Assembly: GCF_021568855.1 (NCBI RefSeq)
Contig: NZ_JAKGUG010000009.1
Coordinates: forward strand, 1-64,000
Length of the DNA stretch: 64,000 nt
From: Dethiosulfovibrio russensis
Lineage (GTDB): Bacteria > Synergistota > Synergistia > Synergistales > Dethiosulfovibrionaceae
Reading direction: 5' to 3'
Position numbers and translations under genes: made by a program. The notes under the pieces were generated by a model. It saw nothing but the letters and a program-made list of their open reading frames with translations, was not told the DNA's origin and searched no databases. Every line of letters begins with the position of its first letter. The stretch's first letter is position 1. This document shows, in pieces, positions 41,720 to 50,305 of this stretch.

Positions 41720-43243
41720 ATGTTAGACAAGATGGATCTTTCCAGAAAGCTTACCAAAGAGGAATTCTCCGACATGAAAGACGACCTCACCAAGAGGCTG
41801 GGAGAGCTCCAAAGAAGACAGAGAGATGCCGATATCCCGGTAATGGTGGTCTTCGAGGGATGGGAGGGATCCGGTAAAGGGGCCCTCATGAACGAGCTTA
41901 TATTGCCCCTGGACCCCAGAGGTTTTTCGGTATACAACGTGACGGACACGATAGTCTCCGATAAATTCTACCCTCCTATGTACCACTTTTGGAAGATGCA
42001 GCCTCAGGGAGGGAGAATGGCTATCTACAACCGCTCGTGGTACAGAGAGGCGATGGACTCATGGCGGTTGAACGAAAAGGACGGGGCTGCCCTTATGGCA
42101 GAGAAGATGGAGGAGATAAGATCCTTCGAAAGACAGATCGTAAACGGCGGAACCCTGCTGATAAAGCTGTTTCTCCACATAGACAGGTCGGAGCAGAAAA
42201 AAAGGCTGAAACGGCTGAAGAAAAACGACCTGGCCCAGGAGGTCCGGGACAAAGAGGGCCTCAACGCCTACAAAGACTACGACGACATAATGCCGGTGAT
42301 GGAGACCATCATAAGAGAGAGCGATCGAGCCTACGCTCCCTGGACGATAGTGGAGGCTCACGACAGGCGATTCGCTACGGCTAAGGTCCTGTCCACCGTA
42401 GCCCGGGCGCTAGAGGAGCACCTGGACAGAATGAGTCCTGCTTCCGTTCACGTAGGACAAACCGAGACCAGCGATCTGGAGGAGAAAATCGACACCCCGA
42501 CGGTTTTATCCAAGGTCGACCTGTCTCTGGACATACCGAAAAAAGAATACTCGAAAAAACTCTCGTCCCTTCAAGAGAGGGTAAGAGAGATGGAATACGC
42601 CCTATACCGGGAAAGACGGCCGATGATAGTGGCGTTCGAGGGATGGGACGCAGCTGGCAAAGGGGGCTGCATAAAGAGACTCACCCAGAAGATGGACCCC
42701 AGAGGCTATCAGGTAATCCCGGTAGGAGCCCCCAACGACCTGGAGAAAAAACACCATTATCTATGGCGATTTTGGGAGGCTTTTCCCAAAGCAGGTCACG
42801 TGGCCATATTCGACAGAACCTGGTACGGTAGGGTCCTGGTGGAGAGGATCGAAGGGCTCTGCTCTCCTATAGACTGGAAGAGAGCCTACAGCGAGATAAA
42901 CGAGATGGAGAAACAATGGCACGATTTCGGAGCGGTGATCGTGAAATTCTGGCTTCAGATAGACAAGGAAGAACAGTTGAATCGTTTCCAGGCTAGAGAA
43001 GAGGACGAGGACAAACAGTGGAAGATAACTGAAGAGGACTGGCGAAACAGGGAAAAATGGGACCAATACGAGAAAGCCGTTGAGGAGATGCTGTGGCGCA
43101 CTAGCACCACCTACGCCCCCTGGACTATCGTCGAGGCCAACTCGAAGCTACACGCCAGGATAAAGGTTCTCCAGACCGTTCTCGACGCCGGACTAGAGGC
43201 ACTGGGACCGAAGGCCCTGTCGAAAAAGACAGAATCGAGGTAA
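41720..43243 (+). CDS. pap: Polyphosphate:AMP phosphotransferase (two-domain PPK2)
   Basis: A 507-residue protein made of two PPK2 domains. Each has a Walker A variant (VVFEGWEGSGKGAL near 44-56; VAFEGWDAAGKGGC in the second half) and the lid/Walker B partner (IYNRSWYREAM; IFDRTWYGRVL), then TYAPWTIVEA-type endings. The tandem architecture is typical of class II PPK2, which phosphorylates AMP with polyphosphate. The first domain carries variations (EGSGKG) and may be less active. Divergent from ppk1, it would return polyphosphate to the nucleotide pool. Confidence 0.88.
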   Translation: MLDKMDLSRKLTKEEFSDMKDDLTKRLGELQRRQRDADIPVMVVFEGWEGSGKGALMNELILPLDPRGFSVYNVTDTIVSDKFYPPMYHFWKMQPQGGRMAIYNRSWYREAMDSWRLNEKDGAALMAEKMEEIRSFERQIVNGGTLLIKLFLHIDRSEQKKRLKRLKKNDLAQEVRDKEGLNAYKDYDDIMPVMETIIRESDRAYAPWTIVEAHDRRFATAKVLSTVARALEEHLDRMSPASVHVGQTETSDLEEKIDTPTVLSKVDLSLDIPKKEYSKKLSSLQERVREMEYALYRERRPMIVAFEGWDAAGKGGCIKRLTQKMDPRGYQVIPVGAPNDLEKKHHYLWRFWEAFPKAGHVAIFDRTWYGRVLVERIEGLCSPIDWKRAYSEINEMEKQWHDFGAVIVKFWLQIDKEEQLNRFQAREEDEDKQWKITEEDWRNREKWDQYEKAVEEMLWRTSTTYAPWTIVEANSKLHARIKVLQTVLDAGLEALGPKALSKKTESR

Positions 43244-43289
43244 CATCCATCCGAACCTCATCGAGGACAAGACAAAGGAGGCAACCCAG

Positions 43290-43877
43290 TTGAGAAAAAC
43301 GGTCATATCCATAACCCTGCTGATATTCGTTCTGATAGCGACTTCCGCCCAGGCGGCGGAGTACTCGGCCACCATGGTCACGAAGAGTTCGGAAGGGACC
43401 TTCAAAGCCAAGATATTCGTCAAGGGGAAATGGCACCGACACGAACAACCGGAGGCGGTAATCCTTTTCGACGAGGAAACAGGCAAGACCTACTCCATAG
43501 TACCGGCAGAGAAAATCTACATCGAGATGGGAGAGGACGAGGAAAGCGAGGAAAGCCAATCGATACTCAACTCTCCAGAGGATCTGAAAATGGAGGTAGG
43601 ACAGACCATCTCCGACGAGGACGGGAAAATAGAGAGGCTTCCGTCGGAGACCGTCGGAAAGTATAGATGCGACGTATACAGACACACCCCCCAGGAGGAG
43701 GACTTCGGACCTTCCACCATATGGTTCTCACCCAAACTCGAGACCGCCGTCAAGGCCATGTCGGAGACTCCTATGGGGACGATCACAATGGAATACGTCG
43801 ATATAAAGGAAGGACCTCAGGACGAAAAGCTGTTTACCATACCCGAGGGTTACAGTAAAATGGAGCTCAATTTCTGA
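43290..43877 (+). CDS. Exported DUF4412-like protein
   Basis: A 195-residue protein starting with TTG at 43290 (AAAGGAGG upstream). Residues 1-22 are a signal peptide (VISITLLIFVLIATSAQA, cleavage after AQA). The mature part is beta-rich and acidic: TKSSEGTFKAKIFVKGKW, VGKYRCDVYRHTPQEED, TIPEGYSKMELNF, a pattern of DUF4412/LolA-like periplasmic proteins. It is 46 bases after the PPK2 gene and ends at a terminator, so it may be co-transcribed. Function unknown. Confidence 0.7.
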   Translation: MRKTVISITLLIFVLIATSAQAAEYSATMVTKSSEGTFKAKIFVKGKWHRHEQPEAVILFDEETGKTYSIVPAEKIYIEMGEDEESEESQSILNSPEDLKMEVGQTISDEDGKIERLPSETVGKYRCDVYRHTPQEEDFGPSTIWFSPKLETAVKAMSETPMGTITMEYVDIKEGPQDEKLFTIPEGYSKMELNF

Positions 43878-43886
43878 GATCATCGG

Positions 43887-43911
43887 ACCGGAGCCTTAGG
43901 CTCCGGTTTTT
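43887..43911 (+). terminator. Rho-independent terminator
   Basis: Nine-base arms ACCGGAGCC / GGCTCCGGT with a TTA loop and T-run; ends the PPK2-DUF4412 unit. Confidence 0.88.
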
Positions 43912-44021
43912 CGTCGAAGTATTTCAGACCAGGTACTATGAATAGGCGCTTTTTATCGTATAATGATAACTCCCCATAGACCCAAGAGGTTAGAGACAAG
44001 AGTAAAAAAGGAGGAATCATC

Positions 44022-45047
44022 GTGGAGAGAAGAGAAGCCGCGATAGCTCATGTAAGTTACCATTTGCCGGAAAGAAAGCTGACGAACCGGGATCTGGTGG
44101 AGGAATTCGGGACCTGGACGGAACACAAGATAAAGAGCAAGACCGGCATAGACGAAAGGCGCATAGCAGGAGAAGACGAGACAGCGTCGGTTCTCGCAAC
44201 CGTTGCGGCGGAGAGGCTTTTCCAGGAATCGGGAATTCCTCGGGAATCGGTGGATATGCTCCTTCTCTGCACCGAGACGCCGGATTACATAATGCCTTCC
44301 ACCGCCTGTATCGTCCACGATAAGCTGGGGCTAAGGAAGGACTGCGGCGCCCTGGATTACAACCTGGGATGCTCCGGCTACGTCTACGGACTTTACATGG
44401 CCTCGGCCATGGTCAGATCGGGTATGGCCGAAAAGGTGCTCCTTATCACCGGAGATGTCCTTACCAGATACGTCCATCCCGGAGACAAGAGCACCAGGAC
44501 GATCTTCGGAGACGGATTTACTGCGACCCTGGTGTCCTCCGAACCGAAAGAAGTTCCCGGAACCATAGGCAGTTTCGTCCTCGGAACCGACGGAACCGGA
44601 CACAAGGATTTAATAATCCCCGCTGGTGGAACGGTTTCTCCCTGTTGCGAAGAGACCAAGGAGCTGTACACGAACCGATACGGGAATTCCAGGACCAAGG
44701 AAAACCTGTATATGAACGGACCGGAGGTTTTCGCCTTCGCTGTCAGAGAGGTTCCACCGGTGATAGAGAGATGTCTCGCTGACAACGGGATCTCCATGGA
44801 AGAAATCGACCTGTTCGTCTTCCATCAGGCGACCCACATGATGTTGGAAAAACTGCGAGAGATAATGGAGATACCGGAGGAACGATTCGTCGTGGACATG
44901 GAGGAGACGGGGAACACCGTCAGCTCGTCGATACCCTTGGCTTTGAAAAGAGCTCAGACCTCTGGGAGGTTGAAAAAAGGCGACACCGTCCTCGTCTGCG
45001 GTTTCGGAGTAGGCTACTCCTGGGGAGCCACGGTTATCCAAATGTAA
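44022..45047 (+). CDS. 3-oxoacyl-ACP synthase III-like enzyme
   Basis: A 341-residue KAS III-type condensing enzyme, GTG start at 44022 with AGGAGG upstream. Catalytic triad: C117 (YNLGCSGYVYGL), H268 (FHQATHMM), N298 (ETGNTVSSS). The opening IAHVSYHLPERKLTNRDLVEEF and CTETPDYIMPSTACIV resemble FabH-like and related synthases that start fatty-acid or secondary-metabolite chains. It stands alone, without other fab genes, so a specialised acyl primer role is possible. TATAAT at 43959-43964 is a likely -10. Confidence 0.82.
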   Translation: MERREAAIAHVSYHLPERKLTNRDLVEEFGTWTEHKIKSKTGIDERRIAGEDETASVLATVAAERLFQESGIPRESVDMLLLCTETPDYIMPSTACIVHDKLGLRKDCGALDYNLGCSGYVYGLYMASAMVRSGMAEKVLLITGDVLTRYVHPGDKSTRTIFGDGFTATLVSSEPKEVPGTIGSFVLGTDGTGHKDLIIPAGGTVSPCCEETKELYTNRYGNSRTKENLYMNGPEVFAFAVREVPPVIERCLADNGISMEEIDLFVFHQATHMMLEKLREIMEIPEERFVVDMEETGNTVSSSIPLALKRAQTSGRLKKGDTVLVCGFGVGYSWGATVIQM

Positions 45048-45094
45048 CAGATGAACGAGGCGTGGTTCCTCGGAACCACGCCTCGTTCATCTGT
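45047..45094. terminator. Perfect 48-bp palindrome, convergent terminator
   Basis: Two perfect 23-base arms (ACAGATGAACGAGG... and its complement) with a two-base centre. It overlaps the last base of the KAS III-like stop and the last codons of the convergent DUF1846 gene, whose stop at 45087 lies inside the right arm. Flanking A/T is modest. It should terminate both genes and could form a cruciform. Confidence 0.75.
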
Positions 45095-46601
45095 CGAAAA
45101 GACAGCGGGATGCGAAACAGGGGTCGCTGGTGAGGTTCACCCCCAGCTTTCGAAAGGCGACCTCGTCTCCTGGCAAGGGAATATGGGAGAGGTGGACCTC
45201 GCAGCTCTCCAATTCCCTGAGTTTCTCCACCGCCTCGGCCGCTACAGGATTGGTGGCCGCACAGATGCTGAGGGCGGTCATCGTCTCCTCCAGATCCAGC
45301 CCCAACATCTTGTCTCCCAGGATATCCTTCTTGAGGTGCCCCAGAGAATCTATGACGTTTATGGAGAGAAGGTCGATTCCGTCGGGAATGCCGGCCAGTA
45401 TCTTCACAGCGTTTATGACCAGACTGGATGCGGCGTGAAACAGATGGGAGTTCTTTCCAGTCACGACCGTGCCGTCCGCGAGCTCCATGGCCGCACCGGA
45501 AAAGACCCCGTCGGCCCCTTTTCCCTTGGCTTTTGCGTCCCTAGCGGCATTCCTGGCGGGGACCACCACCGAACGATCCTCCGGCTTCACCCCTAGTTCC
45601 TCCATCAGGATGGATACCTTCTGCACCGCCGCCTTCTCTACGGCCCCAGATTGATAATCGCAGGAGTAATGAAAATATCGGCGAATTATCTCCTGGGTCG
45701 CCGCCGATCGAACCGCATCGTCGTCGTCTATGCCGAAGAAAATCTGGTTGACCCCCATGTCGGTAGGAGAGCGATAGCGGGAGCGTTCCCCGGTTATCTT
45801 CTCCAGAATATGTCTGAGCAGGGGAAAGGCGTCGAGATCCCTGTTGTAGTTTACCGTCCTCTCGTCGTATTCCTCTAGATGAAAATGATCGATCAGGTTC
45901 ACGTCTCCAATGTCTGCCGTAGCGGCCTCGTAGGCCACGTTGACGGGGTGCTTCAAAGGCATATTCCAGACTGGAAAGGTCTCGAACTTGGCGTAACCGG
46001 CCCTGATACCCCTTCCGTGCTCGTGATACAGCTGGGAAAGACAGGTAGCCAGCTTTCCGCTTCCTGGCCCGGGAGCGGTGACCACCACCACCGGTCTCTC
46101 CGTCTCGATATAGGGGTTCGCCCCGTACCCCTCGGGGCTCACTATGGTATCCACGTCGGTAGGATATCCTTTTGTGGACCTATGGACGTAGACCTTGACC
46201 CCTCTGTGCTCAAGCTTATTCCTGAACATAACTGCCGCAGGCTGATCGTCGAAACGGGTTATCACGACGGCCCCTATCGCAATATCCCTCTCTGTGAGAT
46301 CGTCTATTATCTTGAGAACATCCATGTCATAGGTGATGCCAAAATCGGCCCTCATCTTCTTTCTCTCGATATCCCCGGCGTATATACATATCACGACCTC
46401 GAGCTTATCTCTGAACCTCTCGAGGAGCTTCATCTTCACGTTCGGCTCGAAACCGGGCAGCACCCTGGCGGCATGATAGTCGAACATGAGTTTCCCCCCG
46501 AACTCTATGTAAAGCTTGTTATCGAATTCCTCCATTCGACGTAGGATCGCGTCCGTCTGCCGCCTGAGATATTTCTCCGAGTCGAATCCATACCTGACCA
46601 T
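45087..46601 (-). CDS. DUF1846 family protein
   Basis: A 504-residue protein of the DUF1846/UPF0371 family, of normal length. Landmarks are VRYGFDSEKYLRRQTDAILRR, FGGKLMFDYHAARVLPGF and a P-loop-like VTAPGPGSGKLATCLSQ near residue 175, then KFETFPVWNMPLKHPVN. The family is thought to bind a nucleotide or dinucleotide; its reaction is not established to my knowledge. Single gene, convergent with the KAS III-like gene. Confidence 0.85.
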   Translation of the reverse strand: MVRYGFDSEKYLRRQTDAILRRMEEFDNKLYIEFGGKLMFDYHAARVLPGFEPNVKMKLLERFRDKLEVVICIYAGDIERKKMRADFGITYDMDVLKIIDDLTERDIAIGAVVITRFDDQPAAVMFRNKLEHRGVKVYVHRSTKGYPTDVDTIVSPEGYGANPYIETERPVVVVTAPGPGSGKLATCLSQLYHEHGRGIRAGYAKFETFPVWNMPLKHPVNVAYEAATADIGDVNLIDHFHLEEYDERTVNYNRDLDAFPLLRHILEKITGERSRYRSPTDMGVNQIFFGIDDDDAVRSAATQEIIRRYFHYSCDYQSGAVEKAAVQKVSILMEELGVKPEDRSVVVPARNAARDAKAKGKGADGVFSGAAMELADGTVVTGKNSHLFHAASSLVINAVKILAGIPDGIDLLSINVIDSLGHLKKDILGDKMLGLDLEETMTALSICAATNPVAAEAVEKLRELESCEVHLSHIPLPGDEVAFRKLGVNLTSDPCFASRCLFDR

Positions 46602-46731
46602 AAAGAGCCCCCCAAGGTCCTTAAAATAGCGTCTAGCACCTACGCTTTTGGTCCATCGTTACGATAATCAACGAAAGAGGACAGACGAAAACGCCTGTCC
46701 CCTTTATATTTCCCTATCCCTTAGTATATAT

Positions 46732-47757
46732 CTAGAGTTTCTCCTTTTTCAAGGCCGCCTCCACTTTTTCTATCCTGGAATCGTTGGCGATGGGGAACCA
46801 GCTTTTCCACTGATCGGGGTAGTTTTTCAAGAACCAGATAGCTCCTTTTTCGATGGAGGTGTCGTTTTCCTCCACGTAGGCCAAAGCAGCGTTGGTCTGA
46901 CCGAGCGTAGATTCGTAGTTGGCAAGTATCGTTACGGCATGAGGAGACTTTTCGACCAACGCCGTGCTGACCCCTATGTGAACCTTAGAGGGGGGGAAGG
47001 CACAGCCGTAGGTCTTCTCGTCCCATTCTGAATGCTCGTAGGCTGGTTCCTCCAACATGGTCATATCCAACATTCCCATGAGAGGAGTGGGCTCCCAGTA
47101 GTAGGCGAAAATCGGCTCGCCCTTTTCGTAGGCAGAGAATACTGCGGTCGCCAAAGCTGCAGAGGAACCGGCACTGAAGTTCTCGTAGTACTCATCAAGT
47201 CCATAGGACCCCAGCTTGACCGTGTTCACCGTATAGGTAACCCAGCCGGTCGGACCGTTGTAGAAACGCCCCTTGCCCTTGTCTCCTCCTGCCTTAGGTG
47301 CAAAAAGGTCCTTGTACTTTTTCAGGTCCTCGACGGTCTTGAGATCAGGAGCCATCGGTTCTATCCCTCTCTCGGGATCTCCTTCGACGACATAGGTAGG
47401 CACGTACCATCCCTGGACGGCGTCCGGATAGGTTGTCCCGAGGTCGAGAACCTTGCCTTGCTTCAACAGCTTTTCCCAGGATTCCTTTATGTTGTCGGAC
47501 CAGATCTCGGTGGTAGCGTCGATATCGCCTCTGGACATACCCATCAGGATAGGCATGGTCTCGGCGAACTCGTACTCGACCTTCACGCCCAGAGCGTGTT
47601 CCAGGACGAAACCGGCGATCCTGTTATGAAGCTGAACGCTATCCCAGCTGAAATCACCCATCTTGATGGTGGGAACCTTTGCCGCCATGGCGGGAAGGGA
47701 CATAAAACACATAAGGGCCACTAGAAAACCTATCACGTAACGATTACGATATGGCAT
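46732..47757 (-). CDS. Glycine betaine/proline-type ABC binding protein, orphan
   Basis: A 341-residue exported substrate-binding protein (OpuAC/ProX family). Signal peptide in residues 1-25 (FLVALMCFMSLPAMA). Trp/Tyr-rich segments typical of the quaternary-amine box include MGDFSWDSVQLHN, TEIWSDNIKESW, VQGWYVPTYVV and AYYWEPTPLMGM. No permease or ATPase gene is adjacent, so it must serve transporter parts encoded elsewhere or act as scavenger. It has its own promoter at 47868-47896. Confidence 0.85.
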   Translation of the reverse strand: MPYRNRYVIGFLVALMCFMSLPAMAAKVPTIKMGDFSWDSVQLHNRIAGFVLEHALGVKVEYEFAETMPILMGMSRGDIDATTEIWSDNIKESWEKLLKQGKVLDLGTTYPDAVQGWYVPTYVVEGDPERGIEPMAPDLKTVEDLKKYKDLFAPKAGGDKGKGRFYNGPTGWVTYTVNTVKLGSYGLDEYYENFSAGSSAALATAVFSAYEKGEPIFAYYWEPTPLMGMLDMTMLEEPAYEHSEWDEKTYGCAFPPSKVHIGVSTALVEKSPHAVTILANYESTLGQTNAALAYVEENDTSIEKGAIWFLKNYPDQWKSWFPIANDSRIEKVEAALKKEKL

Positions 47758-47779
47758 TGCATACCTCCTTTGAGTCTAT

Positions 47780-47795
47780 GGTCGCCTAGGCGACC
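47780..47795. promoter_or_regulatory. 16-bp perfect palindrome upstream of binding-protein gene
   Basis: GGTCGCCTAGGCGACC lies in the 5' leader, 23 bases before the ATG and downstream of the promoter. It may be an operator or form a leader hairpin that controls expression. Confidence 0.5.
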
Positions 47796-47867
47796 TTCGT
47801 GAATACCGGTTGAAAAACATTAAGGGGAAAGGGAATTGATTATCGAGATGATAAGTAAACTCTGTTT

Positions 47868-47896
47868 ATTGTACCATCGATACTATGAGAGGTCAA
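47868..47896 (-). promoter_or_regulatory. Promoter of the binding-protein gene
   Basis: On the minus strand TTGACC (47896-47891), a 17-base spacer and TACAAT (47873-47868). About 110 bases of leader follow before the ATG. Confidence 0.65.
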
Positions 47897-47934
47897 AAAG
47901 AGGCGCCCCGTCAGGACAACGGGGCGCCTCTTTT
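47896..47934. terminator. Bidirectional terminator
   Basis: Sixteen-base perfect arms from AAAAGAGGCGCCCCGT to its complement with a CAGGACA loop; T4 ends on both strands. It lies three bases after the DUF1015 stop but on the downstream side of the serA-serC-DUF1015 operon and touches the next promoter. Confidence 0.9.
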
Positions 47935-47937
47935 GAA

Positions 47938-49212
47938 TTAATCCAGGGTAAGCCTTCTGGTCTCCAGGTAATACCGCTTTTCCGAAGCTTCCCCTATGGA
48001 GAATGTCTTTCTGGGATAGGGTCCTACATTGCGGATCCTGTCGAAGAAGCTCTCCTTATCCACGTCGGGCAGCAGAATCCCGATATTCCCATCCGCCCTG
48101 GAAAGCTGAGATACTACGTCTTCACCGTGAATGTAGTCTACGGCAACGTCATCACGGCCTTCAAGATAGTCGTCCAAAAATGCCTGGATGTGCTCCACCG
48201 TCAACTCCGGGCCACTTTTGACGAAGGAAAGGCTTCCCTCGGTCGTCCCGTAGGAGAGCCCTATCCGGTGCTCGTCTCCGTCTCTTCCTGTAACAGGAGC
48301 GCCAGCCTTGAAGCTTCCGCCCAAGGCTTTAGCCATCTCCTCCACAAAGCGCTCCGGCTCAAGGCCAAAGAGGACTCTGTGGATCGGGTGGAACGGCAGC
48401 CCTTCGTCGTGGACGTTCTCCACCTCCACGAGAGCCCAACGGGACGGATGATCCATAGGGGCTCCAGCGGCCTTGTTTTCCTCCCAGATGCCTTTTGCAG
48501 CAGCCAAAGAGTGGTTCCCGTCTCCAACTGCGAAAAGCAATCCCTTGGATACGAGTCCTTCCAGCGCCTCGGCTATTGAGTTCTCCATCTCGCCGGGTAC
48601 CCTCCAGCCGGAGATGTGGCCGCCGTTTTGGATCAACTCGAAATCGTAAACCTTCTCCATATCGTCCCGACGGCTATGCAAGGTTTCTATCAATGTCCCC
48701 TTTGGGTCGTCCACCAGGAGAAGGATGTGAGGCATGTCCATGACAGCACCTCTCCTGATGTCCATCCTGGGAGGGATCCTCTCCAAAACGGTACCCTCGG
48801 TGGGACGGATCATGGCCTCCGCTCCTTTATCGAAACTGTAGTTCTCCAGGTCAACCGCCAGGATCAGCCCCTTTCGGGACGAGACATAGGAGGTGGATCG
48901 ATCGACCAGGATAAAGTTCTCCCCCGCTTCGGCCAGAACGCCTCTGTCCAGATAACCCTTCATAGTATCGTTTATGGCGGAGATTCGATCCTCGATCCGT
49001 CCCTTCTCGAGATAGGCTTCCGGCAGAATCATCCGGAGGGCCGAGGGTGAGTCTCCTACGAGTTCCTCCGTCTTGCTCCAATAGTCCGGCTCGGAGGTGA
49101 ACTGGTCGCAGGCCACCACGGACCAGGTCTTGAGGGATACGCCGTCGCCGGGAAGATATACCTTCGGCACGGCGACACCCAGGGCAGACAGTCTATCTCT
49201 GGCATCGGCCAT
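47938..49212 (-). CDS. DUF1015 family protein
   Basis: A 424-residue DUF1015 protein, last gene of an operon with serC and serA. Landmarks: VPKVYLPGDGVSLKTWSVVACDQFTSEPDYW at the start in character, LFAVGDGNHSLAAAKGIWEE in the middle (the conserved GDGNHS) and IGLSYGTTEGSLSFV. The repeated link of this family to serine biosynthesis genes suggests a step in serine/phosphoserine metabolism; members have been proposed as serine kinases, which I recall but cannot check. Starts six bases after the serC stop. Confidence 0.8.
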   Translation of the reverse strand: MADARDRLSALGVAVPKVYLPGDGVSLKTWSVVACDQFTSEPDYWSKTEELVGDSPSALRMILPEAYLEKGRIEDRISAINDTMKGYLDRGVLAEAGENFILVDRSTSYVSSRKGLILAVDLENYSFDKGAEAMIRPTEGTVLERIPPRMDIRRGAVMDMPHILLLVDDPKGTLIETLHSRRDDMEKVYDFELIQNGGHISGWRVPGEMENSIAEALEGLVSKGLLFAVGDGNHSLAAAKGIWEENKAAGAPMDHPSRWALVEVENVHDEGLPFHPIHRVLFGLEPERFVEEMAKALGGSFKAGAPVTGRDGDEHRIGLSYGTTEGSLSFVKSGPELTVEHIQAFLDDYLEGRDDVAVDYIHGEDVVSQLSRADGNIGILLPDVDKESFFDRIRNVGPYPRKTFSIGEASEKRYYLETRRLTLD

Positions 49213-49218
49213 AGGAGC

Positions 49219-50304
49219 TTACCTCTTCTCCTTCATGAAGGCCTTCATGAACTCGGCCAGTTCCCCGGCGCCCTCGACGGTCATGGAGTTATAAAGCGAG
49301 GCCCTGCAGCCTCCGACGCTTCTGTGTCCCTTGAGCCCCATCATGCCCTTCGACGTGGCCTCGGCGACGAAAGCCTTCTCCAGGTCCTCCGAGGGAAGAC
49401 GGAACACTACGTTCATCTCGGAACGGTATCTCTCGTCCACAGGGCAACGGTAAAAGCCGTCGCTGCCGTCTATTACGTCGTAGACGAGGGAAGCCTTGTC
49501 ACGATTGTGTTTGGCCATGGCCTCTATGCCGCCCATTCGTTTCATTCTCTCCAAGACCAGCTTCATAGCCCAGATGGGAAAGACCGGCGGGGTGTTGTAA
49601 AGGGAGTCCTTGTTGGCGTGGGTCCTGTAATCCAAGTAGGCTGGAAGCCCGTCGGCGCAACGCTCCAATATGTCATCCCGTACAATCACGATAGTGACCC
49701 CGGCGGGGCCGAGGTTCTTCTGGGCTCCGGCGTATATCAGACCGAACTTCTCCACCGGAACGGGATGGCTCATTATATCGCTGGACATATCGCAAAACAG
49801 GGGAACGTCTCCCGTATCGGGCCAATCCTTCCACTGGACCCCTCCTATCGTCTCGTTGGAGGTGATGTAGACATAGGACGATCCGTCCGACGGCTTGATA
49901 TCTCCGGCATCGGGCAAAGAGACATATCCCTCGGATTTGCCGTCAAAGAGGACGTTTACCGAACCGATCTTCTTGGCGTCGTCGTAGGCCTTTTTCGACC
50001 ATGAACCGGATACGACGAAATCGCAATGGCCATCTTTAGGAAGGAAGTTCATCGGTATCATCCCGAACTGAAGTGTAGCCCCGCCTCCCAGAAGAAGAAC
50101 CTTGTAGTTCTCCGGAACTTCGAAAAGCTCCCTTATAAGCGAGATGGCTCCCATGTGGACCTCGTCGTAGGTGGTGCTTCTGTGGCTGGTCTCTATGAGA
50201 GAGAGGCCCGAGTCGCCGTACTCCACCATGTTCTTCTGTATCTCCTCGAACACCTCCAGAGGAAGTACCGACGGTCCGGCGTAGAAGTTCAGTTTTCTGG
50301 TCAT
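49219..50304 (-). CDS. serC: Phosphoserine aminotransferase
   Basis: A 361-residue PLP enzyme converting 3-phosphohydroxypyruvate and glutamate to phosphoserine and 2-oxoglutarate. Clear signs are NFYAGPSVLPLEVFEEI, SLIETSHRS, GGGATLQFGMIPMN, the PLP lysine K196 (YAGAQKNLGPAGV) and GGCRASLYNSM near the end. ATG at 50304 lies just after the serA stop, so the genes are co-translated. Confidence 0.95.
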   Translation of the reverse strand: MTRKLNFYAGPSVLPLEVFEEIQKNMVEYGDSGLSLIETSHRSTTYDEVHMGAISLIRELFEVPENYKVLLLGGGATLQFGMIPMNFLPKDGHCDFVVSGSWSKKAYDDAKKIGSVNVLFDGKSEGYVSLPDAGDIKPSDGSSYVYITSNETIGGVQWKDWPDTGDVPLFCDMSSDIMSHPVPVEKFGLIYAGAQKNLGPAGVTIVIVRDDILERCADGLPAYLDYRTHANKDSLYNTPPVFPIWAMKLVLERMKRMGGIEAMAKHNRDKASLVYDVIDGSDGFYRCPVDERYRSEMNVVFRLPSEDLEKAFVAEATSKGMMGLKGHRSVGGCRASLYNSMTVEGAGELAEFMKAFMKEKR

Positions 50305-50305
50305 A

